Positions 1 to 10,000 of a stretch of 64,000 nucleotides of DNA are shown one piece after another (position 1 is the first letter of the stretch; each line of letters opens with the position of its first letter). The DNA is taken from NCBI GenBank assembly GCA_964522445.1, contig CAZFUY010000001.1, positions 1 through 64,000 of the forward strand, given 5' to 3'. Source of the DNA: CAZFUY01 sp964522445. Its GTDB lineage: Bacteria > Pseudomonadota > Gammaproteobacteria > SZUA-229. Below the pieces are notes generated by a model, which had not been told where the DNA came from, searched no databases, and was given only the letters and a program-made list of their open reading frames with translations. Made by a program: the position numbers and the translations under genes.

Positions 1-87
1 GCCTAGTCGAGACAAACGGTTTTGCTGCTCTTCGCTGCAGGCAGTGAGTAGAGTTATAAGTGTCAGGGATAACAAAAGAGCTTTCAT
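1..87 (-). CDS. Lipoprotein, N-terminal part only (gene runs off the left edge)
   Basis: An open frame reads leftward from ATG at 87-85 to the window edge. Its 29 visible residues form a lipoprotein signal peptide: Met-Lys, a hydrophobic stretch, then the lipobox LLTAC (Cys about residue 17), followed by a polar segment rich in Glu and Gln. The ribosome site is weak (TGGA about 10 bases upstream). The mature part lies outside the window, so no function can be given. It could be a small lipoprotein, since many of these begin this way. Confidence 0.65.
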   Translation of the reverse strand, partial: MKALLLSLTLITLLTACSEEQQNRLSRLG

Positions 88-114
88 ATTTTTATGTCCA
101 GCAGTTAATTTAGT

Positions 115-178
115 TGTAGGAGTGGCTTTAGCCGCGAAATATGCCTGAGTATTAATCGCGGCTAAAACCGCTCCTACA
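115..178. repeat. REPIN-like palindromic element, copy 1
   Basis: Two inverted arms of 23 bases (115-137 and 156-178) read TGTAGGAGTGGCTTTAGCCG onward and its near complement, around an 18-base loop. A second copy with the same left arm sits at 43037-43104. The arm resembles the REP sequences of Pseudomonas and other gammaproteobacteria (GTAGGAGCGG type). Such elements are moved in trans by RAYT transposases; none is in this window. Confidence 0.8.
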
Positions 179-334
179 GGTAATTTGTTAGTTGAGGATT
201 ATGCCCTAATTTGATCTGGTTCACATAATGCTATTAATTGTATAAATTCGGTCAACCTTTATCAGCTTTATGCGTTGTATGGGGTAACGCGTGTAATTTT
301 AAATAAAAATTTTTTAATTTATAGGAGAATAAAG

Positions 335-2179
335 ATGAACCGGATAAACCCTGATGGCTTTAGTTTGAACAAACTGATGAGCCAGAATAGCCAGTACAAA
401 TGGCTTATTATCGCAATGCTCATGGCAATGGTGAGTATATTGTTTACAGGCTGTAATTCCAGCAGCAGTGCAGAGGGTGATGGTGAACTGGTTATTAGCC
501 TGACTGATGCTGAAGGTGATTTTCTTAGCTATACCGTTGATGTCACCTCATTGAAGATGATTAAGCAAAATGGTGCAGAGGTTGAAACACTGCCGCTGAC
601 AACGACACTGGATTTTGCCCAGTATGTGGAAGTGACCGAGTTTTTAACGGCAGCAACAGTGCCTTCAGGGAAATACACGGGTGCACAAATTACGCTGGAT
701 TACAGCAATGCCTCTATCACCGTTCAGGATACTAATGGTGATGCACTTGCTGCCAATGCGGTTGATGCTAATGGCAATCCTGTTACTCAGCTAACGGTTG
801 ATATTGCCCTGAATGGTGGCAGTGAGTTTGTTATTGTACCGGGTGTTCCTGCACATATCACACTGGATTTTGATCTGGATGCATCAAATGTGGTGACAGT
901 GAATGGTAATACAGCAACGGTTGTTGTTAGCCCTGTACTGGTTGCGGATACTATTTTAGAAGAACCCAAGCCTCATCGTTTAAGAGGTGTTCTGGGTCGT
1001 GTTAATGAAGCAGAAAAAACCTTTAATGTAATGATGCGCCCGTTTCGTCATCGCCTGCATCGCTTTGGCAGCTTAAAAGCCCATGTTAGTGACAGTACAA
1101 GCTTTGAAGTTGATGGTCAGATGTATATGGGTGATGCGGGTTTAGTTAAGCTGGCAGATCTTCCGCCTGCTGCCGCTGTCGTGGTATTAGGTATTCTTGA
1201 TTATAATCAGCGCCAGTTTAATGCGCTTGAAGTCTATGCTGGCTCAAGTGTGCCCTGGGGTGATAAAGATATAGTTAGCGGTAATGTCATTTCTCGTACA
1301 GGTGATACCTTAACTATTCGTGGCGCAACTATTATTCGCACCAACGGCAGCTTTGCATTCAACGATAATGTTACGGTTAACCTGTCAGCAAATACCAGCG
1401 TGGTTAAACAGGCTGATGCCACAAATACCTATAGTAAAGATGATATCTCTGTCGGCCAGAATGTAACCATATTAGGTCGTTTAAGCAGCGCTACAAATCT
1501 GGATATAAATGCAGATCATGTTCGCATGCATTATACCCGTTTAACTGGAACAGTGGTTTCAGTAAGCCCGTTAGCAGTCGATCTGCAAGGCATTGATCGC
1601 CGAAGAATAGCCTTATTTGATTTTGCAGGTACAGGTATTGATTCTGCCAATGATGCGGATGCTAATAACTATGAAGTGGATAGTGGCACACTAGGCCTGG
1701 CTAATCTGCAAAATGGTGATCCTGTAAAAATACGTGGATTTGTACGCAGTTTTGGTCAGGCACCAGAAGACTTTACAGCTCAGACTATTATAGATGTTGG
1801 CAGTGTTCGAGCCCATTTAGCTGTGGCCTATGGCGAGGGTAGCGTAAATGCCATAAGCAGTATTAGTGATGTAGGCATTCAACTGGATTTAACGGATGCG
1901 GGTAATTTGCATCATATGTTCCGTGCCGGTGTAGCAACAGATCTGCAGGGACTTGTCTCCATGCCTCTGATTGCCCCACGAGATAATGACAAAGGCCTGT
2001 TTGTAATTGCCAGAGGTGTTTCATTAAGAGTGTACTCAACATACACAGAGTTCCAGCAGGCATTAGTAACTATTCTGGATGGTGCAACAGGTGTAATTTC
2101 TGTACATACGCATGGAGTATATGACGGTAATGAAAATAAACTGATAGCACGAAATATTAATGTGCGATTAGCTGAATAA
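335..2179 (+). CDS. DUF4382/DUF5666-type surface lipoprotein
   Basis: This 614-residue protein has a long N-terminus, a hydrophobic stretch and the lipobox LFTGC (Cys about residue 40), so it is probably exported and lipid-anchored. Residues about 45-210 resemble DUF4382, a beta-rich domain common in secreted lipoproteins. The remainder holds several repeats of the DUF5666 type (segments such as GVLGRVN, VSGNVISR and LTGTVVSV, each starting a beta-barrel-like unit). The start at 335 is chosen because AGGAGA lies 7 bases upstream; an earlier in-frame codon at 275 has no ribosome site. A terminator follows at 2221. Function unknown; binding or scaffolding at the cell surface is only a guess. 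Confidence 0.85.
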   Translation: MNRINPDGFSLNKLMSQNSQYKWLIIAMLMAMVSILFTGCNSSSSAEGDGELVISLTDAEGDFLSYTVDVTSLKMIKQNGAEVETLPLTTTLDFAQYVEVTEFLTAATVPSGKYTGAQITLDYSNASITVQDTNGDALAANAVDANGNPVTQLTVDIALNGGSEFVIVPGVPAHITLDFDLDASNVVTVNGNTATVVVSPVLVADTILEEPKPHRLRGVLGRVNEAEKTFNVMMRPFRHRLHRFGSLKAHVSDSTSFEVDGQMYMGDAGLVKLADLPPAAAVVVLGILDYNQRQFNALEVYAGSSVPWGDKDIVSGNVISRTGDTLTIRGATIIRTNGSFAFNDNVTVNLSANTSVVKQADATNTYSKDDISVGQNVTILGRLSSATNLDINADHVRMHYTRLTGTVVSVSPLAVDLQGIDRRRIALFDFAGTGIDSANDADANNYEVDSGTLGLANLQNGDPVKIRGFVRSFGQAPEDFTAQTIIDVGSVRAHLAVAYGEGSVNAISSISDVGIQLDLTDAGNLHHMFRAGVATDLQGLVSMPLIAPRDNDKGLFVIARGVSLRVYSTYTEFQQALVTILDGATGVISVHTHGVYDGNENKLIARNINVRLAE

Positions 2180-2220
2180 ATTTAATATCTGGTTAAACCT
2201 GGAATATTATTTAACAGCAT

Positions 2221-2259
2221 GCCGGACAGGTGTAATATCTGTCCGGTATTTGTTTTTTT
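2221..2259 (+). terminator. Rho-independent terminator after the DUF4382 lipoprotein gene
   Basis: A perfect 8-bp stem (CCGGACAG at 2222-2229, CTGTCCGG at 2239-2246) closes a 9-base loop and is followed by a T-rich tract (2249-2259). Confidence 0.8.
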
Positions 2260-2271
2260 ATATGGATTAAA

Positions 2272-3123
2272 GTGAAACAATTTTTTTGCCAGATTATCTG
2301 TTTTTTAGTACCTGTTTCAAGTTTTGCTATGGAAGATGATGATTTCTGGTTGCTGCTGGATACTAATATCTCAAGTTCAAGTATCTCGATTAATAGTGGT
2401 AAAGATAATGATGGTGGTAGTTATTATGGCGGTGTTATTGATCTGGCCATAACTGATAATTACCAGTTTAATCTGGCAGGTAGCAGGCAGAAAGCAAAAG
2501 AAGAAACCAGCCGCTGGTCATGGGGGATTGGTAATAACCCACAAAATAATTTTACATGGAATTTAGCTTATGAATGGTGGGGTGATTCAGATATCTTTGA
2601 AACCCATGATTTAAATATTAATTTAAATTATTTTAATAAAAGCTGGACATGGATATTTGGAATAGAAAAAGGAGACTTCGAACTCCACGGTTTATTAGCA
2701 GCAACAAAAGTTGATCATAGGGCCTATGAGTTAGGCATAGGAAAAACTAATAATAATTTATACTGGAAAATTAGCCATCAGATACATGATTATGGACTTG
2801 ATCCAGGAAGATTAAATTTTCCACAAATACTTTTTTTTCTTAACCCAAGATTATTATATATTGTAACGCCAAAATCACAGCAGCAGGCTTCTGTTCTTGC
2901 AGATTATGAGTCTGTTTTACAATTAGGCTGGGCAGGAGAAGAATACAGGTTTGAAACAAACTATCAAATTATAAAGTCGGCCGTTACTAAAGAAATTGAT
3001 AATATTATTGGCCTAAGTGTAAGTAAACAGTTAACAGTGTTTTTAAATATAACAATTGAGTTTACGCGTGTTATGGAAATCGGCACTACAGGTGCTGGAA
3101 TTGAAATGATTTATTCCTGGTAA
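2272..3123 (+). CDS. Putative outer-membrane beta-barrel protein
   Basis: The 283-residue product starts with a Sec signal peptide (MKQFFCQIICFLVPVSSFA, predicted cleavage after SSFA). The rest alternates polar and aromatic residues in strand-like stretches (for example NFTWNLAYEWW and WTWIFGIEKG) and ends in an aromatic residue (IYSW), as outer-membrane barrels do for BamA recognition. The start is GTG; the only nearby ATG (2262) reads straight into a stop. It lies downstream of a terminator, so it likely has its own promoter. I do not recognise the family. Confidence 0.7.
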   Translation: MKQFFCQIICFLVPVSSFAMEDDDFWLLLDTNISSSSISINSGKDNDGGSYYGGVIDLAITDNYQFNLAGSRQKAKEETSRWSWGIGNNPQNNFTWNLAYEWWGDSDIFETHDLNINLNYFNKSWTWIFGIEKGDFELHGLLAATKVDHRAYELGIGKTNNNLYWKISHQIHDYGLDPGRLNFPQILFFLNPRLLYIVTPKSQQQASVLADYESVLQLGWAGEEYRFETNYQIIKSAVTKEIDNIIGLSVSKQLTVFLNITIEFTRVMEIGTTGAGIEMIYSW

Positions 3124-3176
3124 GGCACAGATCTGGTGTTATATTTTAGATCACTGCTGTTCCGTTAACTTTATTC

Positions 3177-3279
3177 TGTCATCTCGACTGTAGTGATAGC
3201 GAAATGGAGAGATCTTAAATCCCATATGACAAGGTGTTTTTAGGCCCCTCCACTACGTGATGCTTCGGTTGGGGCGACA
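3177..3279. repeat. Degenerate inverted-repeat element
   Basis: The left half (3177-3220, starting TGTCATCTCGACTG) and the complement of the right half (3242-3279, starting TGTCGCCCCAACCG) align with substitutions, giving a diverged palindrome of about 100 bp. The left half matches the widespread intergenic motif of the form GTCATCTCGACnG...GAGAGATCT. The rest of the 3124-3402 gap shows no gene. Confidence 0.55.
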
Positions 3280-3402
3280 TATTGAGGAATTATATATTTT
3301 TATATCCTGTAAAATAACAGCCTCGTTGTAGCCTTATACAAGTGAGTGCTGGACTAAAGTTTAAACAGTTAACAGGATAGCAGTGATTTCAAATAACAAA
3401 TT

Positions 3403-4683
3403 CTAATGATATATATTACAGGCCGAAATACGTCTATCAATAACTGCAATAACTTGTTTATATGAAGCACTATTTGTGTTTAAGTAAATCATTCTAAAAT
3501 CAATGCCTCTTAAGCCATCGGACAAATTATCAATATTAGGCATAAAATCACTTTCGTAATTTGTTTTAGATAAAGCCAGTTGTAGCAGGTGCGCCTGTCG
3601 TTCTGAGCTAAGTGCTGTATTGGCCAGTGTGACCCCTGCTCGGTCAGCTGCCAGATCGGAAAAGCTAAATCCACTGCCACCATCTGAATCTTTAATTTCT
3701 TTTTCAAGCCCAATAGACTGCGCAAGTGTGGAATCAGATAAAGCGGTTAATGCGGCAGAAACCAGCAGGTGCTGGCTTAAATCTTTTCGTTTTAATAAAT
3801 AAAATGTTTTATTTTTTAATCGGCCAATAGATGGATCACCTAATATCTGAGGAATATTTTTATTAATCATATATGCGCCAAGTACAATAAAGAGTGCGCG
3901 ATTTTCTTCGACAGGATTATTGTCTTTGCTTCTTTTTATAGCGAAGCTAAACATAGGCTTTAATAATTCTGTTAATGAAGGTCGTGGTTGATGAATAGAC
4001 TGAGTGATAATTTTTAATTGTTGAGTATAAATAAACAGGCGAGTTTTTAAATTCTTAGAAATTAAACTGGTTGCTATTCTATTTTTAAACTGCCGTACAA
4101 CTTCATCTCGCCATATATAACTAATGGATAGCTGTTGCCTGTTGAACTGGAAACCTGTAATGGAATTAATTGCAATGTGATATTCAGGTACTTGTTTTAG
4201 CAGTTCTCGATGAATAGTAATAAGCAATAAATCAGACATGAAGTGAGGAATAGTTATATCGCCAATTTCAAGAGATTTTATAATTATAGATTCTCCCTGT
4301 TGGACTATTTCAGCGGAAATATTAAGGTAATTTCCAAAAGGGTTAGCAGGTAACTTTAGTGTGCCAGTAAGATAGAGGGTAGAAGTAAAAAATTTAGTTC
4401 TGGCTCGTGCATTATCATCAAGTTTATTTAAAAAATAACGAGTTAATAGATTTATATCCTGCTCTGAAATAGTTGTTGTTCTTTTTCTGTTGTTTTTAAA
4501 ATAAGAAGGATTATTTTTATTTATAAAAGATTTAACTCGGCTGATTTCAGTAGCATTTAAGGTGTGACGCTGAGTAACAAGAGGATTTTCCTGAAGGCTG
4601 AAAACAGTAATAGACCCTGCCGCTGCTGAAAGCAAAAAGATCAGAAAAAAGAAAAATTTAATAATAAATCCGAATAAGCGCAT
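3403..4683 (-). CDS. Membrane-anchored protein of unknown function
   Basis: The 426-residue product has one N-terminal membrane segment (about residues 5-27) and no other clear one, so most of it probably faces the periplasm. A striking stretch near residue 340 (GGSGFSFSDLAADRAG) precedes a helical C-terminus and looks like a conserved motif, but I cannot name the family. It is transcribed divergently from uvrD and is not obviously in an operon. The length, composition and signal anchor support a real gene. Nothing indicates an enzyme. Confidence 0.75.
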   Translation of the reverse strand: MRLFGFIIKFFFFLIFLLSAAAGSITVFSLQENPLVTQRHTLNATEISRVKSFINKNNPSYFKNNRKRTTTISEQDINLLTRYFLNKLDDNARARTKFFTSTLYLTGTLKLPANPFGNYLNISAEIVQQGESIIIKSLEIGDITIPHFMSDLLLITIHRELLKQVPEYHIAINSITGFQFNRQQLSISYIWRDEVVRQFKNRIATSLISKNLKTRLFIYTQQLKIITQSIHQPRPSLTELLKPMFSFAIKRSKDNNPVEENRALFIVLGAYMINKNIPQILGDPSIGRLKNKTFYLLKRKDLSQHLLVSAALTALSDSTLAQSIGLEKEIKDSDGGSGFSFSDLAADRAGVTLANTALSSERQAHLLQLALSKTNYESDFMPNIDNLSDGLRGIDFRMIYLNTNSASYKQVIAVIDRRISACNIYH

Positions 4684-4840
4684 ATTTAAGTTCAGGGGTG
4701 AGTTTTTGCTCTCAAGGGGTTATGTAAATATAAACATACCAGTATTGTGAAAAGAAGTGAATTTTAATCCTGTATGCTGATTCAATAAAGCTAATTTTGC
4801 TGTGCTACATCCACTTATAAATAGGTTAGAATCTTGCTCC

Positions 4841-7009
4841 ATGGATGTTTCGCATATATTAGATGATTTAAATGAAGCCCAGCGTGAAGCGGTGACGGCC
4901 CCTGCTCATCAACCTATGCTGGTATTAGCCGGTGCGGGCAGTGGTAAAACGCGCGTACTGGTTCACCGTATGGCCTGGCTGATTCAGGTAGAAGGTGTTT
5001 CGCCCTTTGGCTTAATGGCGGTTACCTTTACCAATAAAGCCGCCAGTGAAATGCGTAGTCGGGTGGAGCAGTTGCAGGGGGCTGCCAGAGGCATGTGGGT
5101 GGGGACTTTTCATGGCATTGCTCACCGTTTATTGCGCACTCACTGGAAAGAGGCTGATTTACCACAGGCCTTTCAGATTCTGGATTCAGATGATCAATAT
5201 CGGATGATTCGCCGTGTTCTTAGGTCTTTACAGCTAGATGAGGCTCAGTGGCCGCCGCGACAAATTCAGGGTTTTATCAATGCGCGTAAAGACGAAGGCC
5301 AACGGCCACAGCATGTTGATACCAGCGGTGATCCAGTACAGACCCAATTAGTGCGGGTTTATACGGCTTATGAAGCTGCCTGCAAAAGAGCAGGCGCGGT
5401 AGATTTTGCTGAATTATTATTCAGAACTCTGGAGCTACTTAGAGATAATGAAACTCTGCTCAGGCACTATCGGGAGCGTTTTCGTCATGTGCTGGTGGAT
5501 GAATTTCAGGATACCAATGCGATTCAATATGCCTGGGTGCAATTATTAACTGGTGATAAAATAAATCCAGGTGCGCAGATATTTATTGTGGGTGATGATG
5601 ACCAGGCTATTTATGGATGGCGTGGTGCTAAAGTAGAAAACATACTCAGCTTTAAAAAAGATTTTCCAGCCACGCTGGTTATTCGTCTTGAACAAAACTA
5701 CCGTTCCACAGGTACTATTCTTTCAGCCGCTAATGCATTGATTGCTAATAATGATGACCGCATGGGAAAGAACCTTTGGACGGCAGGTGAAGAAGGTGAG
5801 CCAATACATATATATAATGCATTCAATGAGCAGGATGAAGCGCGCTATGTTATTGATCGCATAAAAGACTGGGTCAGTGATGGACATGCTCGATCAGAAA
5901 TTGCCATTCTTTATCGCTCTAATGCCCAGTCCCGTGTATTTGAAGAGCAGCTCATTAATGAAGGCATGCCTTATCGTGTCTATGGTGGCTTACGATTTTT
6001 TGAGCGAGCTGAAATTAAAGCGGCTCTGGCTTATTTACGATTAATAAATAATAGAGATGATGACCCATCATTTGAGCGAGTGGTGAATTTACCCACACGT
6101 GGAATTGGTGGGAAAACAGTTGATCAGATACGTGACACTTCACGCATTATGGATGCCTCTATGTGGCAGGCGGCTAATGCAAAAGTTGTTTCTAATGAGC
6201 TAACAGCGCGTGCGCAAAATGCGGTAACCGGATTTTTAAAATTAATTCAGTCTTTAGCAAAAGCGTGTGATGGTTTGCCTTTGCATGAACAGGTTGAGCA
6301 TGTCATTCATCAAAGTGGTTTGATCGATTTTTATGGAAAAGAAAAAGGGGAGAAGGCAGAAGCACGAGTAGAAAATCTTGAAGAACTTGTCAGCGCTGCA
6401 AAAGGATTTGAATTTCATAATGAAGATGAGTTAGAAATGGATGTGCTCACCGCATTTTTAACACATGCTGCATTAGAGGCAGGAGAAGGACAGGCTGCTG
6501 CATGGGAAGACTGTGTGCAATTAATGACGCTGCACTCGGCAAAAGGTCTGGAATTCCCACTGGTATTTATGTGTGGTATGGAAGATGGTTTATTTCCGCA
6601 CCAGCGTTCTACAGAAGAAAGCGGGCGATTGCAGGAAGAGCGTCGCCTTTGTTATGTAGGCATTACACGTGCTCGTGATCAATTGGTGTTAACTTTTGCT
6701 GAACGTCGTCGTTTATATGGAAAAGATCACTACCCTATGCCCTCTATTTTTATTGGTGAAATACCCAAAGAATATGTGAGTGAAATAAGACCCAGCACAT
6801 CAATAGTTGAACCTGTTTATATACAGAAAAAATCAGTTCAAACAGAAAGTGGTTTTAGTCTGGGGCAGCGGGTTTTTCATCAAAAGTTTGGAGAAGGCTG
6901 CGTGTTAAATTACGAAGGGCAGGGCAGCCATGCAAGAATAGAGGTTAATTTTGATCATGCTGGCAGCAAATGGTTAGTGTTGTCTTATGCAAATCTCCAA
7001 ATATTATGA
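4841..7009 (+). CDS. uvrD: DNA helicase II UvrD
   Basis: This SF1A 3'-5' helicase unwinds DNA in nucleotide excision and mismatch repair. The 722-residue length matches E. coli UvrD (720). Visible motifs: Walker A GAGSGKT near residue 35, motif Ia TFTNKAASEM, Walker B DEFQDTN, QAIYGWRGA (motif III), EQNYRS (motif IV), the TLHSAKGLEF and YVGITRAR motifs (V and VI), and a C-terminal Tudor-like region of the form VFHQKFGEG. The start at 4841 gives MDVSHILDDLNEAQREAV, which aligns with the E. coli N-terminus; an in-frame GTG 39 bases earlier does not. Its stop overlaps the next gene (ATGA at 7006-7009). Confidence 0.97.
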   Translation: MDVSHILDDLNEAQREAVTAPAHQPMLVLAGAGSGKTRVLVHRMAWLIQVEGVSPFGLMAVTFTNKAASEMRSRVEQLQGAARGMWVGTFHGIAHRLLRTHWKEADLPQAFQILDSDDQYRMIRRVLRSLQLDEAQWPPRQIQGFINARKDEGQRPQHVDTSGDPVQTQLVRVYTAYEAACKRAGAVDFAELLFRTLELLRDNETLLRHYRERFRHVLVDEFQDTNAIQYAWVQLLTGDKINPGAQIFIVGDDDQAIYGWRGAKVENILSFKKDFPATLVIRLEQNYRSTGTILSAANALIANNDDRMGKNLWTAGEEGEPIHIYNAFNEQDEARYVIDRIKDWVSDGHARSEIAILYRSNAQSRVFEEQLINEGMPYRVYGGLRFFERAEIKAALAYLRLINNRDDDPSFERVVNLPTRGIGGKTVDQIRDTSRIMDASMWQAANAKVVSNELTARAQNAVTGFLKLIQSLAKACDGLPLHEQVEHVIHQSGLIDFYGKEKGEKAEARVENLEELVSAAKGFEFHNEDELEMDVLTAFLTHAALEAGEGQAAAWEDCVQLMTLHSAKGLEFPLVFMCGMEDGLFPHQRSTEESGRLQEERRLCYVGITRARDQLVLTFAERRRLYGKDHYPMPSIFIGEIPKEYVSEIRPSTSIVEPVYIQKKSVQTESGFSLGQRVFHQKFGEGCVLNYEGQGSHARIEVNFDHAGSKWLVLSYANLQIL

Positions 7010-10000
7010 GATTTTTAAATGATAAAAATCTGGCAAGATTAACGGCAGCAACAGTTGCTGTATTCCTTTCGCTTATCTGGGTATTTTTAGGTCAGGATAT
7101 AGTTCATAGCCTGACACCTGATCATCTGGAAGAAAAGCTTTATTTATTTATTAGCGGCATAATTTTTTCATTGGGGTTTATAGGTATAGCCGCGTTTATT
7201 AAAACAATTTTATGTTTTTCTGAATTTATAATAGAGAAAGAAAATATACCGTTAATGTTATACAGGAGTGCATTAGAAGAGGATAGCGAGGGTATATTTT
7301 TTAAAGATAAAAAAGGTCGTTACCAGGTAGTAAATCCCATTGCTTTACAGGTTTTAGGCCTGGAAGGGAAAGACATTATTGGTTTCAAAGATAGTCAAAT
7401 ATATAGCTCTATACAGGCACATAAAATAATCCAGGAAGATAAAAAAGTTCTTGAGTATGGCGAAACTATAGAATGGGAGACCGATAAAGATACAGGCAAT
7501 GGAAAAGATATATTCTTATGTAAAAAAATACCGTGTAGAGATAAAAAAGATAAAATTATAGGTATAACTGGGCTGTGTAAAAACATAACAATATTAAAAA
7601 CATTTCAGAATTTAAACTTTGAAATAGAAGAACGTTATCGACGCTTGTTTAATAAATTGCCCTATCCAGTAATGGTGCTTGATACAACAACCATGCTGCC
7701 ATTTACATTTAATAATTCAATGGCTTCAATGCTTAAATATAATAAGGAAGAGTTTTCAAAATTAAGAATAAGTTCTCATATTACAGAAAAAGATGTAGAA
7801 AATTTTAGATCTGTAATTGCAAACTTGTTGCAATCAGGTGGCGGTGAATTTGAGTTACAGTTGCAAACAAAAGACAAGGATATTGTTGAAGTGTCAGGCT
7901 ATGCTCAGGAAATGCTTATAGAAGATAAACAGTTCTTGCATATTTTATTGCATGATATAACGGAAACTAAAAAATCTACAACAGAATTAATAGGCTCTGA
8001 GCTTAAATACCGTTCATTATTTGAACATGCGAATGATGCTATTATTATAGTTAATTTTAAAACTTTACAAATTATTGATGCCAATGAAATAGCAATAAAG
8101 TTTTTAGGATATAACAGGGGTGATATAACGGAACTAAGCCTGCTTGACCTGGATGCAAATAGTGATCATACAATTAGTCAGGAACAGTTAAATAATCTTG
8201 AGATATATAATCACGCTTTATATGAGCATGAAATAAAAAATAGAAAGGGCGAGCGTTTTCTTGTTGAAATAAACTCACATAAAGTAAATTATGGCGAAGA
8301 AGAAGTTTATCATTTTGTAATAAGAAATATTACCCAGCGAAAGAAAATAGAAAAAGCACTTAAAGAAAGTGAACAGCGCTATCGGCAAATGTTTGAAAGT
8401 AATCAGGCAATAAAGCTGGTTATAAATCCACAGCTTCATATTATAGAAGATGCTAATCTTGCGGCAGCAGAATTCTATGGCTATTCTCCTGGTGAGTTAA
8501 GGGGCGCGAGCCTTTCAAAAATAAATATTTTGTCGGAAGAAAAACTAAAGATTTTAATTAATCAGGCGAAAGAACAAAATATAGGTTTTTATAGTTGTCC
8601 GCATCGGCTGGCAAATGGTGATATTCGATTTGTCGAAGTGCGTGACGGCCCCATGGAAATTAATGACAGTACACTTTTGTATTCAATTATTCATGATATA
8701 ACGGCAAGTAAGCGTGCAGAAGATCAGCTGATACTGGCATCAAAAATGTTTGACTGTTCTACTGATGCGGTAATGATTACAGATAAGAGTAATCGGGTCG
8801 TTTCTGTTAATCAGGCTTTTGCAGATATTACAGGTTATCAACAATCAGAGATGTTAGATAGCGAGCCGGGCATTATTATGGCGGGGCGAGATGATAATCT
8901 GATAACAAAAGAAGTGCTTGATGCAATTGAAAAGGAAGGTCAGTGGAAAGGTGAAATATGGCACAGGTTAAAAAATGGAGAAACGCGCCCACTAAAATCA
9001 ACTATTAATATAGTTAAAAATGATGAGGGTGAAATAGTCAATCATGTTGTTCTTATGTCACCAAAAACAACAGGCCTTGCAGATGATGAAAAACTGGTTT
9101 TGTCTCATTATATTGGTTTGACCAGTTTGCCTGATAAAACATTATTTATGGATCGTTTGCAGAATGCTATAAAACGAAGTAAAAGATCAGAAAAACAGCT
9201 GGCTGTTTTATTAATTGATCTTAGAAATTTCTCAGATATAAATAAAAAGTTTGGCTATGATGCTGGTGATCACATTCTTCAGGCAATTGCCAGACGACTT
9301 AAATATAATGTGCGTGAGAGTGATACAGTCGCGAATTTTTCATCGGATGATTTTGCAGTTTTACTGGAAGATCTGGCTGATGTTCAGCAAACAGGTATTG
9401 TCGCACAAAAAATAATATCTACACTGGCTGAAGATTATCAGGTGGATGACCAGGTTATAGAATTAGAAGTGTCAATCGGAATAAGTGTGTCTCCAGAAGA
9501 TGGAGTAAATGCAAATGATTTAATGATGAAAGCAAATGGGGCGCTGGAAAGCGCACAACAAAAGACAGGCAGTCATTTTTGTCTTACATCTACTTTGCTT
9601 AATGAGCATGCGCATAAATGGCTACAGACAGATGAGAATTTGCATCAGGCGCTTAAGAATGATGAATTTATTGTCTGTTATTTACCTCAGGTATCCACTA
9701 AAAATGGAATTAGAGTAGAAGCGATGGAGGTGCTGGTAAGGTGGCGACATGAAAAACAGGGTATATTATTGCCATTACTATTTTTGCCAAATGCTGAACA
9801 ATCAGGATTTATTTCGGCCATAGGCTTTAAAGTAATTGATAAGGCATTTGAACAGTTTAAAAAATGGCAAAATGAAAACCTGGGTATAAGTAAATTATGG
9901 TTAAATATTTCTCAGAGTCAAGTTGGTTTTGATTTGTCAGAATATTTAATTGAAAAATGTGATGCGTATGAAATAGCATATAGTCAGGTAGCATTGGATT

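Noticed and set aside
211..224. TTGATCTGGTTCAC before the DUF4382 gene as an FNR box
   Set aside because: The second half-site has two mismatches to ATCAA, and nothing links the gene to anaerobic control.
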